A program made the translations under genes and the position numbers. From positions 124,001-188,000 of the forward strand of contig MU008191.1 in assembly GCA_010909165.1 (NCBI GenBank): a stretch of 64,000 nt of DNA. Direction: 5' to 3'. Position 1 is the stretch's first letter; every line of letters begins with the position of its first letter. The notes under the pieces were generated by a model that saw nothing but the letters and a program-made list of their open reading frames with translations, did no database searches and was not told the DNA's origin. Below are positions 1 to 10,158 of the stretch, one piece after another. This stretch comes from Anthoceros angustus. Its lineage: Eukaryota; Streptophyta; Anthocerotopsida; Anthocerotales; Anthocerotaceae.

Positions 1-17
1 AGCGAGAGGCATTAGGA

Positions 18-263
18 ATGGTATACGCCGTTAAGAAATTCAGACACTACCTTCTGCCCAATGAGTTCGTGTTTTATGTTGATCACTTCGCGCTCAAGCA
101 CTTGGTGAACAAGGCAGACTTGTCCGGACGGATTGCGAGGTGGATTCTGTTGCTGCAGGAGTTCACATTTGAGGTGGAGACTAGGCAAGGGCGGCAACAC
201 CAAAACGCTGACTTCTTGTCCAAAAAGAGAGCCCCCCAGGATCAAGAGGACGCCTTCGGATGA
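18..263 (+). pseudogene. Ty3/gypsy RNase H domain remnant
   Basis: An 81-residue open stretch follows the typical gypsy RT-RNase H connection: FRHYLLPNEF, then YVDH, LVNKADLSGRIARW, EFTFEVE and a closing HQNADFLSKK. These correspond to the conserved blocks usually read as FRHYLL, the catalytic-region D of VDH, SGRIARW, and the NxxADxLSR end. The frame opens at or before the window edge, so the start methionine is only the first one visible. It is followed by a Glu/Asp-rich linker that leads to the integrase remnant. A similar stretch lies on the minus strand of element C near 31880-32140. Confidence 0.85.
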
Positions 264-599
264 GGAATTGGTGGCGGCGATAGAGGAGGAAGGAAAGGTA
301 GGACAAACCCTAAGGTGAGAGCGGACCCACAGCGGAGAAGGGGAGGGGCCGGGCGGCCCTCTTATCGAGTTGGAGCAGTACCTATGGGAGATGGAGCTAC
401 CAACTGGGGGTCCAGTGAGCCTTTGTGCACTCGCTCGCCCTTTTGGTTGTATAAGTTGCATCTTTAAGGTGGGGCGGATGGCGTGGAGCGAAGGTACCTC
501 AGCAGTGAGCGGAGGTGGTAATAAAGGGGATGCACGAAGGACTAGGTGGTGGACATTGTCGGTGAGTCACCACCAAGAAAATCTTGGAGGTCTTGGTGG

Positions 600-1504
600 C
601 CCACCATGTATGGGGAAACACACCAATTGTGAAGAAGTGTGATGCTTGTCGGCGGATCGAAGCCGCCACAACACAATGGCCGTTAGTGCCCATACTAGCA
701 CTAGCGCCTTTTGAGAAGTGGGGCATCGACCGTTGGACCTATCGATAGCACCGAGGCACACACAAAGCGGTACATCTTGGTGGCAGACTCGCACGGTGGG
801 TGGGCGGTCGCTACTAGCGGACTCTGCGAGCACGGTGGCCAAATTCCTCTCTGAAAACATCATCACAAGGTATGGGTGTCCGTTGCGGTAGTAGCGATCG
901 GGGAACCCATTTCCTCAATGATGTGATAAGCGCAATGACGGACTATTTCGGCATCACACATCGTAAAACGGCCCCTACAATCCAGGCCAGATTGTGAGAA
1001 GACCAATGGACTTATCTCGCCGATCCTCAATAAGCGGCGGTTAACTATCGTTGGGATACAAAGCGCCATCGGCGCTATGGGCGTTGAGCGAGAGAAGGTA
1101 ACCATAGCGAACTCCGTATTATCGACCTATGGGCACTCACCCGTTATGCGGTCGAGTTTGAGGTGCCAACACTCCGGTCATGATGGAAAGGCGCTTAACG
1201 GATGAAGAGAGCCACTGGAGGCGGTTGCTAGGGTTTTGTCTGACATCGGAGGCCGGGAAGAGGCGCAGCAATGCGATGCAGAATCAAGCATGGCGTGGCA
1301 TGATAGGCGCCTTAGGAATCGGGAGTATGTGAAGGAGGAGATCGGCCCTCCTTTCTGACGGACATATGCACTTCCGGGTAAACTCCACCTCGATGGATGG
1401 GACCTTACCAAGTCGTGGTATACCCCAATGGGTCCGTTCGACGGCGGTTGGATGGTGCTGCCCACTCGGGTGAGCGGTGGCGGGTGAAAAAGTACCACGC
1501 TTAG
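600..1504 (+). pseudogene. Ty3/gypsy integrase remnant with GPY-type C-terminus
   Basis: Read across several frameshifts. A zinc-finger half (VKKCDACRRI) near 630-660 is followed by PLVPILALAPFEKWGID, the usual lead-in to the first catalytic Asp of the integrase core. Near the end (about 1375-1504) a stretch reads KLHLRWMGPYQV, a GPY/F-type C-terminal module, then WRVKKYHA and a stop at 1502-1504. The stop lies about 17 bases before the polypurine tract, normal spacing for a gypsy pol end. The core between about 750 and 1350 is too damaged to follow residue by residue. The mirror copy in element C lies at about 30676-31640 on the minus strand. Confidence 0.75.
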
Positions 1505-1520
1505 TGTTGGGAGGCATGTA

Positions 1521-1537
1521 GCGGTGAGAAGGGAGTA
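1521..1537 (+). other. Polypurine tract of element A
   Basis: The purine-rich stretch GCGGTGAGAAGGGAGTA directly precedes the TGTGGAC that opens the 3' LTR. The equivalent tract in element C (30643-30656, minus strand) is nearly identical. Polypurine tracts prime plus-strand DNA synthesis immediately 5' of the 3' LTR, so this fixes the LTR start. Confidence 0.8.
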
Positions 1538-2140
1538 TGTGGACTACGGACTTCGGGGTTAGAAATTAGGTAGGGTTTTGTTTTTTGAGGGGAGGATAAA
1601 ATGAGGCGAAAAGGGAAATAAGCATGGGTAGCACTCCTGACGACTGAGTATACTCCGACCGAGTGAGGAACGCACTGACCTACTATGGTAGGTGCCACGG
1701 TAACGATAAGTCCGGACCCACTCCAAGACCGTGCAGGGTACGCGGAAAGTAACTTAGAGTTGAGCCGGAGCGGACCAGGCGACGCCACGCGCAACTCGAG
1801 TGGAGGACGGCATGCCGTCAGACAGAATCTGCAGGGTGTATTCACGCCGCGACGCGCGCGAAGGCCGAGTACGCGCGCGGCCGCAGTAAGCGGAGGCGGG
1901 GCGTGCAGCTGCGCGCACCGCGCTACGACATGTGGAAGAGGCGCCCCCGCCTGGGCCGTTACTCCCAAGGCGTGGGAAGGTCATCACGCAGCCTCGAGAC
2001 ACCTCGCGATCTCGCGCCCGCAACCGGCGGTATCTCGTGGACACTCACGCCTCGCGGCTCACCGCTGAGGTCGGAGAAACAACGCGCGAAGAAGGCGAAC
2101 GCGCTGCCAGCCTCCTGGCGCAACCAAGGAGGAGAAGGCG

Positions 2141-3980
2141 ATGGCACCCAAAAGCTCGAAGTTTGGGAGCCATGGAACCTTGTGGAGCGCAACATTGTGA
2201 CCCGCGCTATCCGGACTTTGGGCCTGCCCAGGAAGGTGAGAATTGGTGCAGAGTGGCATTTGGATGTGTTCCATGGTCGACATTTGACTCACCGTCCGGA
2301 GTTCGCCAAGATGCCGGGCGGTCAATAAGGAGGTGCGGTCCAAGAACCTCCGGAGGACCCAAGGCGATGGACCTTGAGGTCCCGAGCGGCCTACAACCGC
2401 CCCAAGGAGGAAGAGGGGAGGTGAGCCCCTCAAGGCGCAAGGGAAGATAGGGCCGCCACAGCAGCCGCTAAGGCTCGACGCAACGACCACCAACGGTATC
2501 GATATCCGACCGCTGGATGTAAGGCGGTGGCCATTGTCCATCGAACCTACTCACCAAGGTGGATCACCTTGGTGATAATCTGTATATTCGCACGCAGCTG
2601 GGGAAGAGGCGGACGGAAGGATTATCTTCGCTTAGCCGTGAGGCTCGCAAGCTCAGACCGAAGAAGCCTCGCCATTCTCCCCCCATACCGATCCATGGGG
2701 GCATTTCGAGCTCCTCAAGGAAGGAGAGCTTGAGCGAGCCGCCCGAAAGGACCGAGGCCCCGCCGGAAGTGAGGGAGAGGCCGGCCGAAAGCCAAACGGA
2801 CTCGGAGGAGGTCTGGTCCATCCGCAGGACGGACCAAATTCCTTCAGGAGGAGGCAGTGAGCGAGCCAAGGAGGCCCAAGCGGGCGGAGGACCTCTGCAG
2901 GCGAGGCGTGGCGCAGCAGGGCGGGCGCAAGCAGGAGCAGGCGGGATCTGGCGGCGGCCTGGACGAGCCAAGGCAGAGGCTCGGTGAAGGTGGCCAAGGA
3001 GGCGGAGGCCACGAGGCCGATCGCGATCACTATCATCGGCCGGTGGAGGAGGCGGCCGAGAGAGCCACGGCCAATCGAAGGCCGAGCGGGTGAGCAAGCA
3101 CGGACAAGCAGGCGGCTCTGGAGGCCGGAAATCGGGACCTCGGTATGCAGAGGTAGAAGGGAGGCGGCGAGTTGGAGGCAGGGACACCTTGGGTTACAAC
3201 TCCAAGATGCGTCGGGCGGCAAGGAATTCTCAATGGGAGAATCCGGGACTTGACGAGATAGGCGCCTCGGCTCTGCACGAAGATGGAGGCGGTGGCGGAG
3301 CAAGCGCGGACCAACGGCCAAGAAGTTCGCCACAAGGTGGAGGATCTCGGACTCGGCTCGGGAGGTGGGCAGCGGGAGATGGAGGACCGCAAGGAGACTT
3401 TGGGCTGCTCAAACTATCATTGAGAGGAATGGTAGTCAGGACATGGTGAGCAAGCCGAAATAAGCTCCGGCTCAGGCGGGGAGTCGATGGCGATGGAGCA
3501 GGAGGCGGGGCGTCGCCGAGATGGAAGAACTGGGTGAAGCCCGCGATCGCGTGTTGCGGCCGTCGGGCGGAGATGGCGGAGTTAACGGAATGGACAAGGC
3601 GAGGCGGCGAGCGGACAAGCTGCGTCCGGTGAAGTCGGAAGGGAGCGCTCGTTATGGCGGGCAAGGTGGCGTGAGCGGAAGCGGAGAGTTGGAGCAAGTG
3701 GTGACATGCGGGAGGTGGCCAAGGAGGCACCACAGCACCTCGCGGCGGCTCCGGCTATCAACTGGCGGGGAGGTGGAGCAACAAGCGGGGACCGCTCGCT
3801 CCGGAGCACCTATGGCGAAGGAGTATCGGTGCTCGGGCACGTGGAAGAGGCAATCCGGCAAGTGGATTCGGACTTTGCCTATTACCGAGCTCCGAAGGCG
3901 GTAGAGGCCTCTCGGCGCCAGCCAGCGGCCTGGAAGGCTCGGAGGGAAGGGCAGGAGGCGGCCAGGGGACCCTAGGGGCC
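2141..3980 (+). pseudogene. Decayed LTR-internal open frame, coiled-coil-type protein
   Basis: Starts MAPKSSKFG at 2141, about 600 bp into the LTR. Segments in changing frames read NIVTRAIRTLG and EWHLDVFHG, then a basic stretch, then Glu/Arg/Ala-rich sequence suggesting a long coiled coil. The same opening and the NIVT, EWHLDVF and EVRSK blocks recur in the other LTR copies (minus strand, from 30037, 42329 and 51859, weaker from 22941), with conserved protein-level blocks despite indels. I do not recognise the family. Frame changes make a single product impossible for this copy. Confidence 0.55.
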
Positions 3981-4245
3981 TGTTTGGAGGCAACAGCGAA
4001 AGAGCCCAGAGGAGGCGGGGCAGGACCCCAAGGTAAGTTCACCACCACCCGATCCGGAGGGGTGAGGGGCTGAGGTGCAAAGAGCCAACCCGGACCAAGA
4101 CAAGGGGGGTAAGGAGGAGGACCTAGCGATCGAGGTCCACGGAGGTCGGAGTTTGGAGATCGGACCCCGTGTCACGGACCAGGTCCGAACCCAGGCAGGA
4201 CCCAGTAGGTCGGACTCGAAACGGACCCTTGGGTTCGACTCGGGT

Positions 4246-5325
4246 CGAGGCCGTATATATGATTTTGCAATCTCGCCCGCAAAAGAACTGTTATTATAAG
4301 GTTGTGAAACTCTTGGAGGAAGGGTTGTAATATCCTTCGGGCTGCGGGATATTATGATCTCGGGTAGGGCCCTTCGAGGCCCTCCAAATTATATAGAATG
4401 TAAATATTCAAAATACTGCAAACATATTTGCCTTCAAAGACTGTGCTAGTCCTCCTGAGTAATTCACCCTAGTTGTTTGGGGTTCTGTAGGGACTGCTCA
4501 GGCACATACAAAAAAAACACCGTACGAAAACAGAAAGGGTTGAACCATCATCTTCCACCTGATGGACATGCTTTCATCCAGGAACAGTGGTACTGGACGT
4601 ATCCAGGTCCAAACATCAACATAATCATATCTCGACAAGGGTGCACCTGCAAGTCATAGCATATTCGATTTCTTCTCTGCAACAGATGTATCTCTTTGAA
4701 GGAAATTCACAAAGAAATCCTCATTCTGAAAGGTCTTTGACACGTCTAGACGAGCACAGAAGGGGAAAGGGTCCGAGATATCTCAATAGGCCCTCAGGAG
4801 CAACAAAAGGGAACGAGGATATCTTGCTTGTGTTTCCGAAACCACAATGACGGTTTCGTAACTCTGTGCAATGTCCACCAGGCCAAACCAACGAGTCTGT
4901 TACCAGCCGTAAGCACAACAATGACACCGCCAGGATTAAGAATTCCTGCCCTCAGCAGCCATACGAGCCACTGAATTCGCGAGAAAAGCTTGACCTGTGA
5001 TCAGCAAGACCCAAACCAAAGACGTCCATCTGTAGCAACGAGCAAAAGTATAAGAGGCTCTTGTTGATCATGCACACAGTTGCTGATGTAACTACTGGTC
5101 CATGCTGTAGTCTCTTTCTCTAAGGACGTTCCTTAAAGATTGCTGCCGAAAGGTAATGGGCTCCTTTGGGTATTGCCATGGCCACAGCTTAACAACGTTG
5201 CAAATCAGCAGGCACACTATCAGACTAAAGTTAAGGTAAGAGGATATGAGACCATAGGTTAAGGTGAGAGGTATATGAGACCATAGGTTAAAGTGAGGGG
5301 GATCTTGCAGATGGATGGAGGATGG
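4246..5325 (+). repeat. Nested insertion in LTR A, copy 1 of a 1.08-kb repeat
   Basis: Nearly identical to 7696-8792, from TCGAGGCCGTATATATGA to GATGGAGGATGGC, and differing by small indels. Near its left end GGAGGAAGGGT is followed by TGTAATATCC, which looks like a polypurine tract followed by the first bases of another LTR (about 4315-4336). I infer a truncated second LTR element with some flanking sequence. Neither copy has a convincing long reading frame. Confidence 0.7.
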
Positions 5326-6139
5326 CGTTGGAGTGGCGGTCGTCGGACGCCGCCCGGTAAAACTGACGATTCGGGGAAAGGAGGGTCCGCCTCGCGGATC
5401 ATCCGATTAGGTCGCATTGTCGGGCGGGATTGGACCACCAATCCCAAGGCGGAACCGGACCTTCCAGACCGTGAAGGAGATAGGAGGAGGAAATAGGATG
5501 GTAGGCGGCGATTAGGGCATCTTGGTGGCCGTCGGCTCGGAATAGGGGTGTAATAAAGGCGCCCGGCGTAGTAGTAAAGCTGCCACAGATAAATCATCTT
5601 TCTCTTGGTGTTGATGCGCGTTCTTGCGGACCTTGTGTCTTCTTGACGTGAGTCTGAGTCATGGCGAGCACGGCGGCGGAGGATCGATCGGTCACAGTGG
5701 CCGGACCTAACGTGTTGTGGTGTGTGCGGGGTGGTGATTGGGGACCCGTGCTGCGTCGAGCGCGACCCGGTGAGCGGACGAGCGTGTGGCCGGAGGACTT
5801 GGGAGGCGTCTGGCGCCGGACGGAGGCAGTGGAGCAGCGGAGGAGGTCGGGCATGTAACCAGCGTCTTCCTTAAGGCCGATAAGTGTAGTGTGAGAGAGG
5901 TGGGCCGAGAGGTGTGAGGCGAGCGAGGCAGGCAGGCCTTGACAGGTCATAAGCGTTTGGCCATACCGGCTGCGCGGGTGTTGCAGTAGCTAGGCGTGAA
6001 CTAAGGGTGTGTGCGTTGGGGGCGGGGTGGGCGTAAAGTAAGGCGAAACGCTGAAGCCAAAGTCATGTCATTGAGACGAACTCCTTCCTACAACGACACG
6101 GATTGTGGCCGGTGGCCGTCGGCAAAAAGTCGCGCCACA

Positions 6140-6509
6140 TATCCGACATCGAATGAAAGCACATATCCATCTTCAATCTCAATAGCCTCTCCGGTCTTCC
6201 GAGAATCTCCACCTACGGCGCCTCAATTGAATTCATCTAGTCAGAGCTTGCCATACCGGTTCGTGAGAGAATGACGCCTCAAGATGGGAGCTTGGAGAAG
6301 TTTGCTAGGGGCGGGGAATATATCCGATCTATGCAATATGACGAGCAACTTGAAGCAGGATGGCGAAGTCAAGTATCGGACTAAGAGTTGGACCCACTAT
6401 ATAATATATATATAGAGACTTTATGAAAAGAACGATATGGGAAATCCATCTACCCCGAGGCGAAAGGGAACAACCCACGACGGGGCACCAGGGGGTGTGC
6501 CCCTACACT
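6140..6509. other. No gene seen; LTR flank
   Basis: Sequence right of LTR A, moderately AT-rich, with a short TATATATA run near 6402-6414. No open frame with family resemblance. Confidence 0.5.
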
Positions 6510-7230
6510 AATCTACCCTATAACCCCCAACCGCCCCAAGATGTCGCTGTCCAAGATAGGGAAGGGCCTACTTACCATTGGTGCCGCCGATGCCCCATCT
6601 CCAGGACACGTGATCGACCTAAAGATGGCGCTGGCTAACACCACCCTTTGCAGGGCGATGGAAACCCATTGCCCCGAAATATGCCACGACCTTGGAAGGA
6701 AGGCCAACCCCTCTCTCGTTGTAGGCCCTGCGCACTCCTGATGAATCGACAAAAAGCACTCAAGGCCCCATGGGTTTCAATGGCAAAGGTATGAATGTGA
6801 CCTTTGCACGCAGACGTAAATTTTCTTAGTTGCGCTCCCTTCCACCGCCCAACCTGGAGGGTTGATGATGACATGGTTGCTAACAAAATCTTTGGCCTGG
6901 TTGACAACCATCGTCTGAATCGAAACCCTCCCTCAAGTAAAGTCGGCTCTGATAGAGACGCCATTGAACAGAGTATACTGCTGCTCCTTAAAAGGGAAGA
7001 AACCGCTCTCCTTGGCCATCGAGAACATGACGTCTCGGATGGCGTCGTGTGTAGCAATACGTTGTCCACCCATTGGACAATGCACTAAGTGGGTCCGGGG
7101 TTGTCGATGAGGTGAAGAAGAAGCCGAACAAAACACTCTAGTGGACGGACTCAAAGTAAACCTCATCGCGGTAGAAAAAGAAGTCAAAGCGACCAACGCG
7201 TTTGGATGCAAGGCGGGCGGTCAAGAAGTT
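6510..7230 (-). pseudogene. Decayed reverse-transcriptase-type C-terminal region (LINE-like)
   Basis: Minus-strand pieces in shifting frames read CPMGGQRIATHDAIRDVMFS, then KESGFFPFKEQ, later FAIETHGALSAF and WVSIALQRVVLAS. This order (a cysteine/histidine stretch, an R-H-D-x-x-R-D-like block, a Gly/Glu block, an E-T-x-G-x-L block and a final ALQR block) resembles the C-terminal region behind the RT domain of some non-LTR or related retroelements in plants and algae. No RT catalytic motif is visible. The family call is by pattern memory only. Confidence 0.4.
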
Positions 7231-7695
7231 GCACCCTTCCCTGAACAAAGAGTGATATGTAAGATGAGAACTAGGAGGAGAAACAATCCATATGGAAAAG
7301 AAGGTGTGCTTCTTAGATAAAGGATTTCCAATTCTTTATTAGATTTTTAGAGAGAACTCATGTACTAGTGGAAGATGTTTAAGGCATAGTCCAGAATATA
7401 ATTAGATTTTAATTAAGATTACATCTTTTTTTACCAGAAAATACTCACTTCATGTTCTTATACTTCCCCCTTCCAATCCCGCAATCATATGTCCTCCCTT
7501 GTCCTCCCTTATCCTCTCTCTTCTCCCTTTAGGACCGCATTAGCCAGTCCATTCATTAGAACCCCGTGGTTAGGTAACGCTCTGGTCGAATCACAACTAC
7601 GATGGGGTATCTCCCTCCTTCAATTACTCTGGCCCTTGGTGGCCTGTTTGTCAGGAGTGGCCCTTGGTGGCATGTGGCCTGTCTGGTCTAGAGTC
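7231..7695. other. No gene seen
   Basis: AT-rich with scattered CT-rich tracts (for example about 7488-7530). It ends at the left edge of the second copy of the 1.08-kb repeat. Confidence 0.4.
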
Positions 7696-8792
7696 CTTCG
7701 AGGCCGTATATATGATTTTTGCAATCTCGCCCGCAAAAAGAACTGTTATTATAAGGTTGTGAAACTCTTGGAGGAAGGGTTGTAATATCCTTCGGGCTGC
7801 GGGATATTATGATCTCGGGTAGGGCCCTTCGAGGCCCTCAAATTATATAGAATGTAAATATTCAAAATACTGCAAACATATTTGCCTTCGCAAAAGACTG
7901 TGCTAGTCCTCCTGAGTAATTCACCTAGTTGTTTGGGGTTCTGTAGGGTACACTGCTCAGGCACATACAAAAAAACACCGTACGAAAACAGAAAGGGTTG
8001 AACCATCATCTTCCACCTGATGGACATGCTTTCATCCAGGAACAGTGGTACTGGACGTATCCAGGTCAAACATCAACATAATCATATCTCGACAAGGGTG
8101 CCTGCAAGTCATAGCATATTCGATTTCTTCTCTGCAACAGATGTATCTCTTTGAAGGAAATTCACAAAGAAATCCTCATTCTGAAAGGTCTTTGACACGT
8201 CTAGACGAGCACAGAAGGGGGAAAGGGTCCGAGATATCTCAATAGGCCCTCAGGAGCAACAAAAGGGAACGAGGGATATCTTGCTTGTGTTTCCGAAACC
8301 ACAATGACGGTTTCGTAACTCTGTGCAATGTCCACCAGGGCCAAACCAACGAGTCTGTTACCAGCCGTAAGCACAACAATGACACCGCCAGGATTAAGAA
8401 TTCCCTGCCCCTCAGCAGCCTCCCCATACGAGCCACTGAATTCGCGAGAAAAGCTTGACCTGTGATCAGCAAGACCCAAACCAAAGACGTCCATCTGTAG
8501 CAACGAGCAAAAGTATAAGAGGCTCTTGTTGATCATGCACACAGTTGCTGATGTAACTACTGGTCCATGCTGTAGTCTCTTTCTCTAAGGACGTTCCTTA
8601 AAGATTGCTGCCGAAAGGTAATGGGCTCCTTTGGGTATTGCCATGGCCACAGCTTAACAACGTTGCAAATCAGCAGGCACACTATCAGACTAAAGTTAAG
8701 GTAAGAGGGATATGAGACCATAGGTTAAGGTGAGAGGTATATGAGACCATAGGTTAAAGTGAGGGGGATCTTGCAGATGGATGGAGGATGGC
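7696..8792 (+). repeat. Second copy of the 1.08-kb repeat
   Basis: Shares the whole of 4246-5325 with a few single-base and short indels. Its context differs on both sides, so it is a separate insertion or the donor copy. It carries the same GGAGGAAGGGT/TGTAATATCC junction near 7772-7783. The sequence contains paired motifs TAATATCC and GGATATTA near the presumed LTR start. Minus-strand open stretches exist but match no family I know. Confidence 0.75.
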
Positions 8793-9237
8793 ATAGTGCA
8801 TCTGTTATCTGCGGTTCTGTAACCTGAGGGCAGTGCATTTGCGGAGTAGCCACGTTATCACATCCTGCGGTACTTGAAAAAACACAGTACCAGTAGAAAG
8901 ACTGGCCAGCATGGTAGAACCTTTCGGAGCAGCTGTTTACAGTTATCCCCAGTGGTGTGCTCGTGTTTTCGGGCCCTGTCCCTGCAAGCAACGAGCTGGA
9001 CGCATGATGTAACTACGTGTGAGCTCGAAACATCCTTCCAAACGATGAGGACCAAGCATGGCCATTGATGTTTGATGGCTTGAAGCAAAGAAGGGCTTAA
9101 ATTGAATGCATCTCTCAGGTGGTATGAACGTCGGGATAGTCTCTTTCTCCTGTGTCACGATGCAGTTCGCAGTGGCACCAGATAAGAGACTTCGTGTGTG
9201 CTACTGTGAGCTCCTGTCAACAAACTGTTGCCCAACC

Positions 9238-9374
9238 ACTCTGACAGGAGCAATCAAGCTGGAGTTGGGTCGAAGCCACACAACGGTGACAATTCTGTGT
9301 GACGTGGGGAACCAGATACCAGAGCACGCTTTAGAATGTGGAAGCCAAGGGGCTGCCACATCCTACGTGGTTAT
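9238..9374 (+). pseudogene. Fragment of a PLP-dependent cysteine-synthase-like enzyme, C-terminal part
   Basis: In one frame the sequence reads GAIKLELGRSHTTVTILCD, very like the G-A-x-K-x-A-x-x-L-G-P-G-H-T-x-V-T-I-L-C-D block near the C-terminus of cysteine synthase-like beta-family enzymes. After a one-base frame change it continues RYQSTL and VEAKGLPHPTWL, like the family's R-Y-x-S-x-L-F and K-G-L ending. A frameshift and an in-frame stop make this a relic. No upstream exons with the PLP lysine were found on either side. Confidence 0.5.
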
Positions 9375-10073
9375 AGATCCAGCCTATGAAGAGGTAACGT
9401 CTCCGCAGTGTTCGAGGAGGTGAAGGCTTAAATTTGCTTTTTCTGTAGACATTCATCAATTGTATGGGACACCCTGTCGCAAGCGCTCGCTTCCCGTTCT
9501 CGGCGAAGAGGCGTGATTTGTCTCATCCCAGGGTGACCTCAGGCGGAGACACAAGCAGGGGCACATTGGACAAATCCTTTAAATAAAGCCGGAAACTCAC
9601 GAACAACATGTTAGCTGCAGTGAGGGTGACGCAAGGTGCATGATGTATGCGTCTGCGCCATCAAAATGCTCCGCTTTTGGAGAAAACTTTCAGGTGGACA
9701 AGCCAAGCGGATGGTGATCTCACTTGCATCATTCAAAGAATCGTACATAAGGAAAGACTACCTACATAGATACATACAGGAAGCTGCGATGTGGCCAAAA
9801 ATCCGGTAGAGTGTAAGGTATTTACATATGTGTACAATCCGCAGTTGGAAATCTGCCTCAACAGTCCCGCACTCGCCCTCGTTCTGGCAATTCTGCTATG
9901 CTTCAAGAGTTCCCTCATCCAACCTTGGTTGGCGACCTGTGGTCAGGTGCCCTTGTGGCCATTCCTGGTGAGCTTGTCGTCATTCCTGGTGGTGACTTTG
10001 TGGCCATTCCGAACACCGCCTGGTGAATCACCGCCTGGTTGATCATCACTCCCTGAGATGACCATTTGCGCAG
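9375..10073. other. No gene seen; 3' flank of ammonium transporter
   Basis: No supported frame. It probably includes the 3' untranslated region of the minus-strand transporter that ends at 10159. Confidence 0.4.
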
Positions 10074-10096
10074 ACACACACACACACACACACACA
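10074..10096. repeat. (CA)n microsatellite
   Basis: About eleven CA units just downstream of the transporter stop. Confidence 0.9.
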
Positions 10097-10158
10097 TGCA
10101 CAAAGCTAGGTTAGCCAACGTTGAGGTGAAGAATTGTGCAAGATGCTTGCAACAAGAG

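Larger units (their letters stand above)
1..6139 (+). mobile_element. Ty3/gypsy element A, 3' portion (truncated by window start)
   Basis: Order on the plus strand: RNase H remnant (18-263), integrase remnant (about 600-1504), purine-rich tract (1521-1537), then a long terminal repeat starting TGTGGAC at 1538 and ending GCGCCACA at 6139. The same order is found on the minus strand in element C (26232-42939), which fixes the family. The 5' LTR, gag and RT lie outside the window. All pol frames are broken by stops and frameshifts, so the copy is inactive. I infer a Tat/Athila-type relative from the tRNA-Asp-like primer site of element C; a tree of RT would be needed for the lineage. Confidence 0.85.
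1538..6139 (+). repeat. 3' LTR of element A (about 4.6 kb, with nested insertion)
   Basis: Begins TGTGGACTACGGACTTCGGG and ends AAAGTCGCGCCACA. The same ends, on the opposite strand, bound 26232-30642, 36025-42939, 18929-23664 and 49243-52509. The 3' end carries a conserved block reading CTACAACGACACGGATTGTG, seen six times in the window. About 1.08 kb (4246-5325) is an insertion, so the native LTR is about 3.5 kb. It contains a decayed open frame from 2141. No clear 5-bp target repeat can be paired because the 5' flank is outside the window. Confidence 0.85.

Noticed and set aside
4321-5325. Minus-strand frames in the 1.08-kb repeat as a captured host gene
   Set aside because: The frames have several hydrophobic stretches but match no family I know, and they break differently in the two copies.
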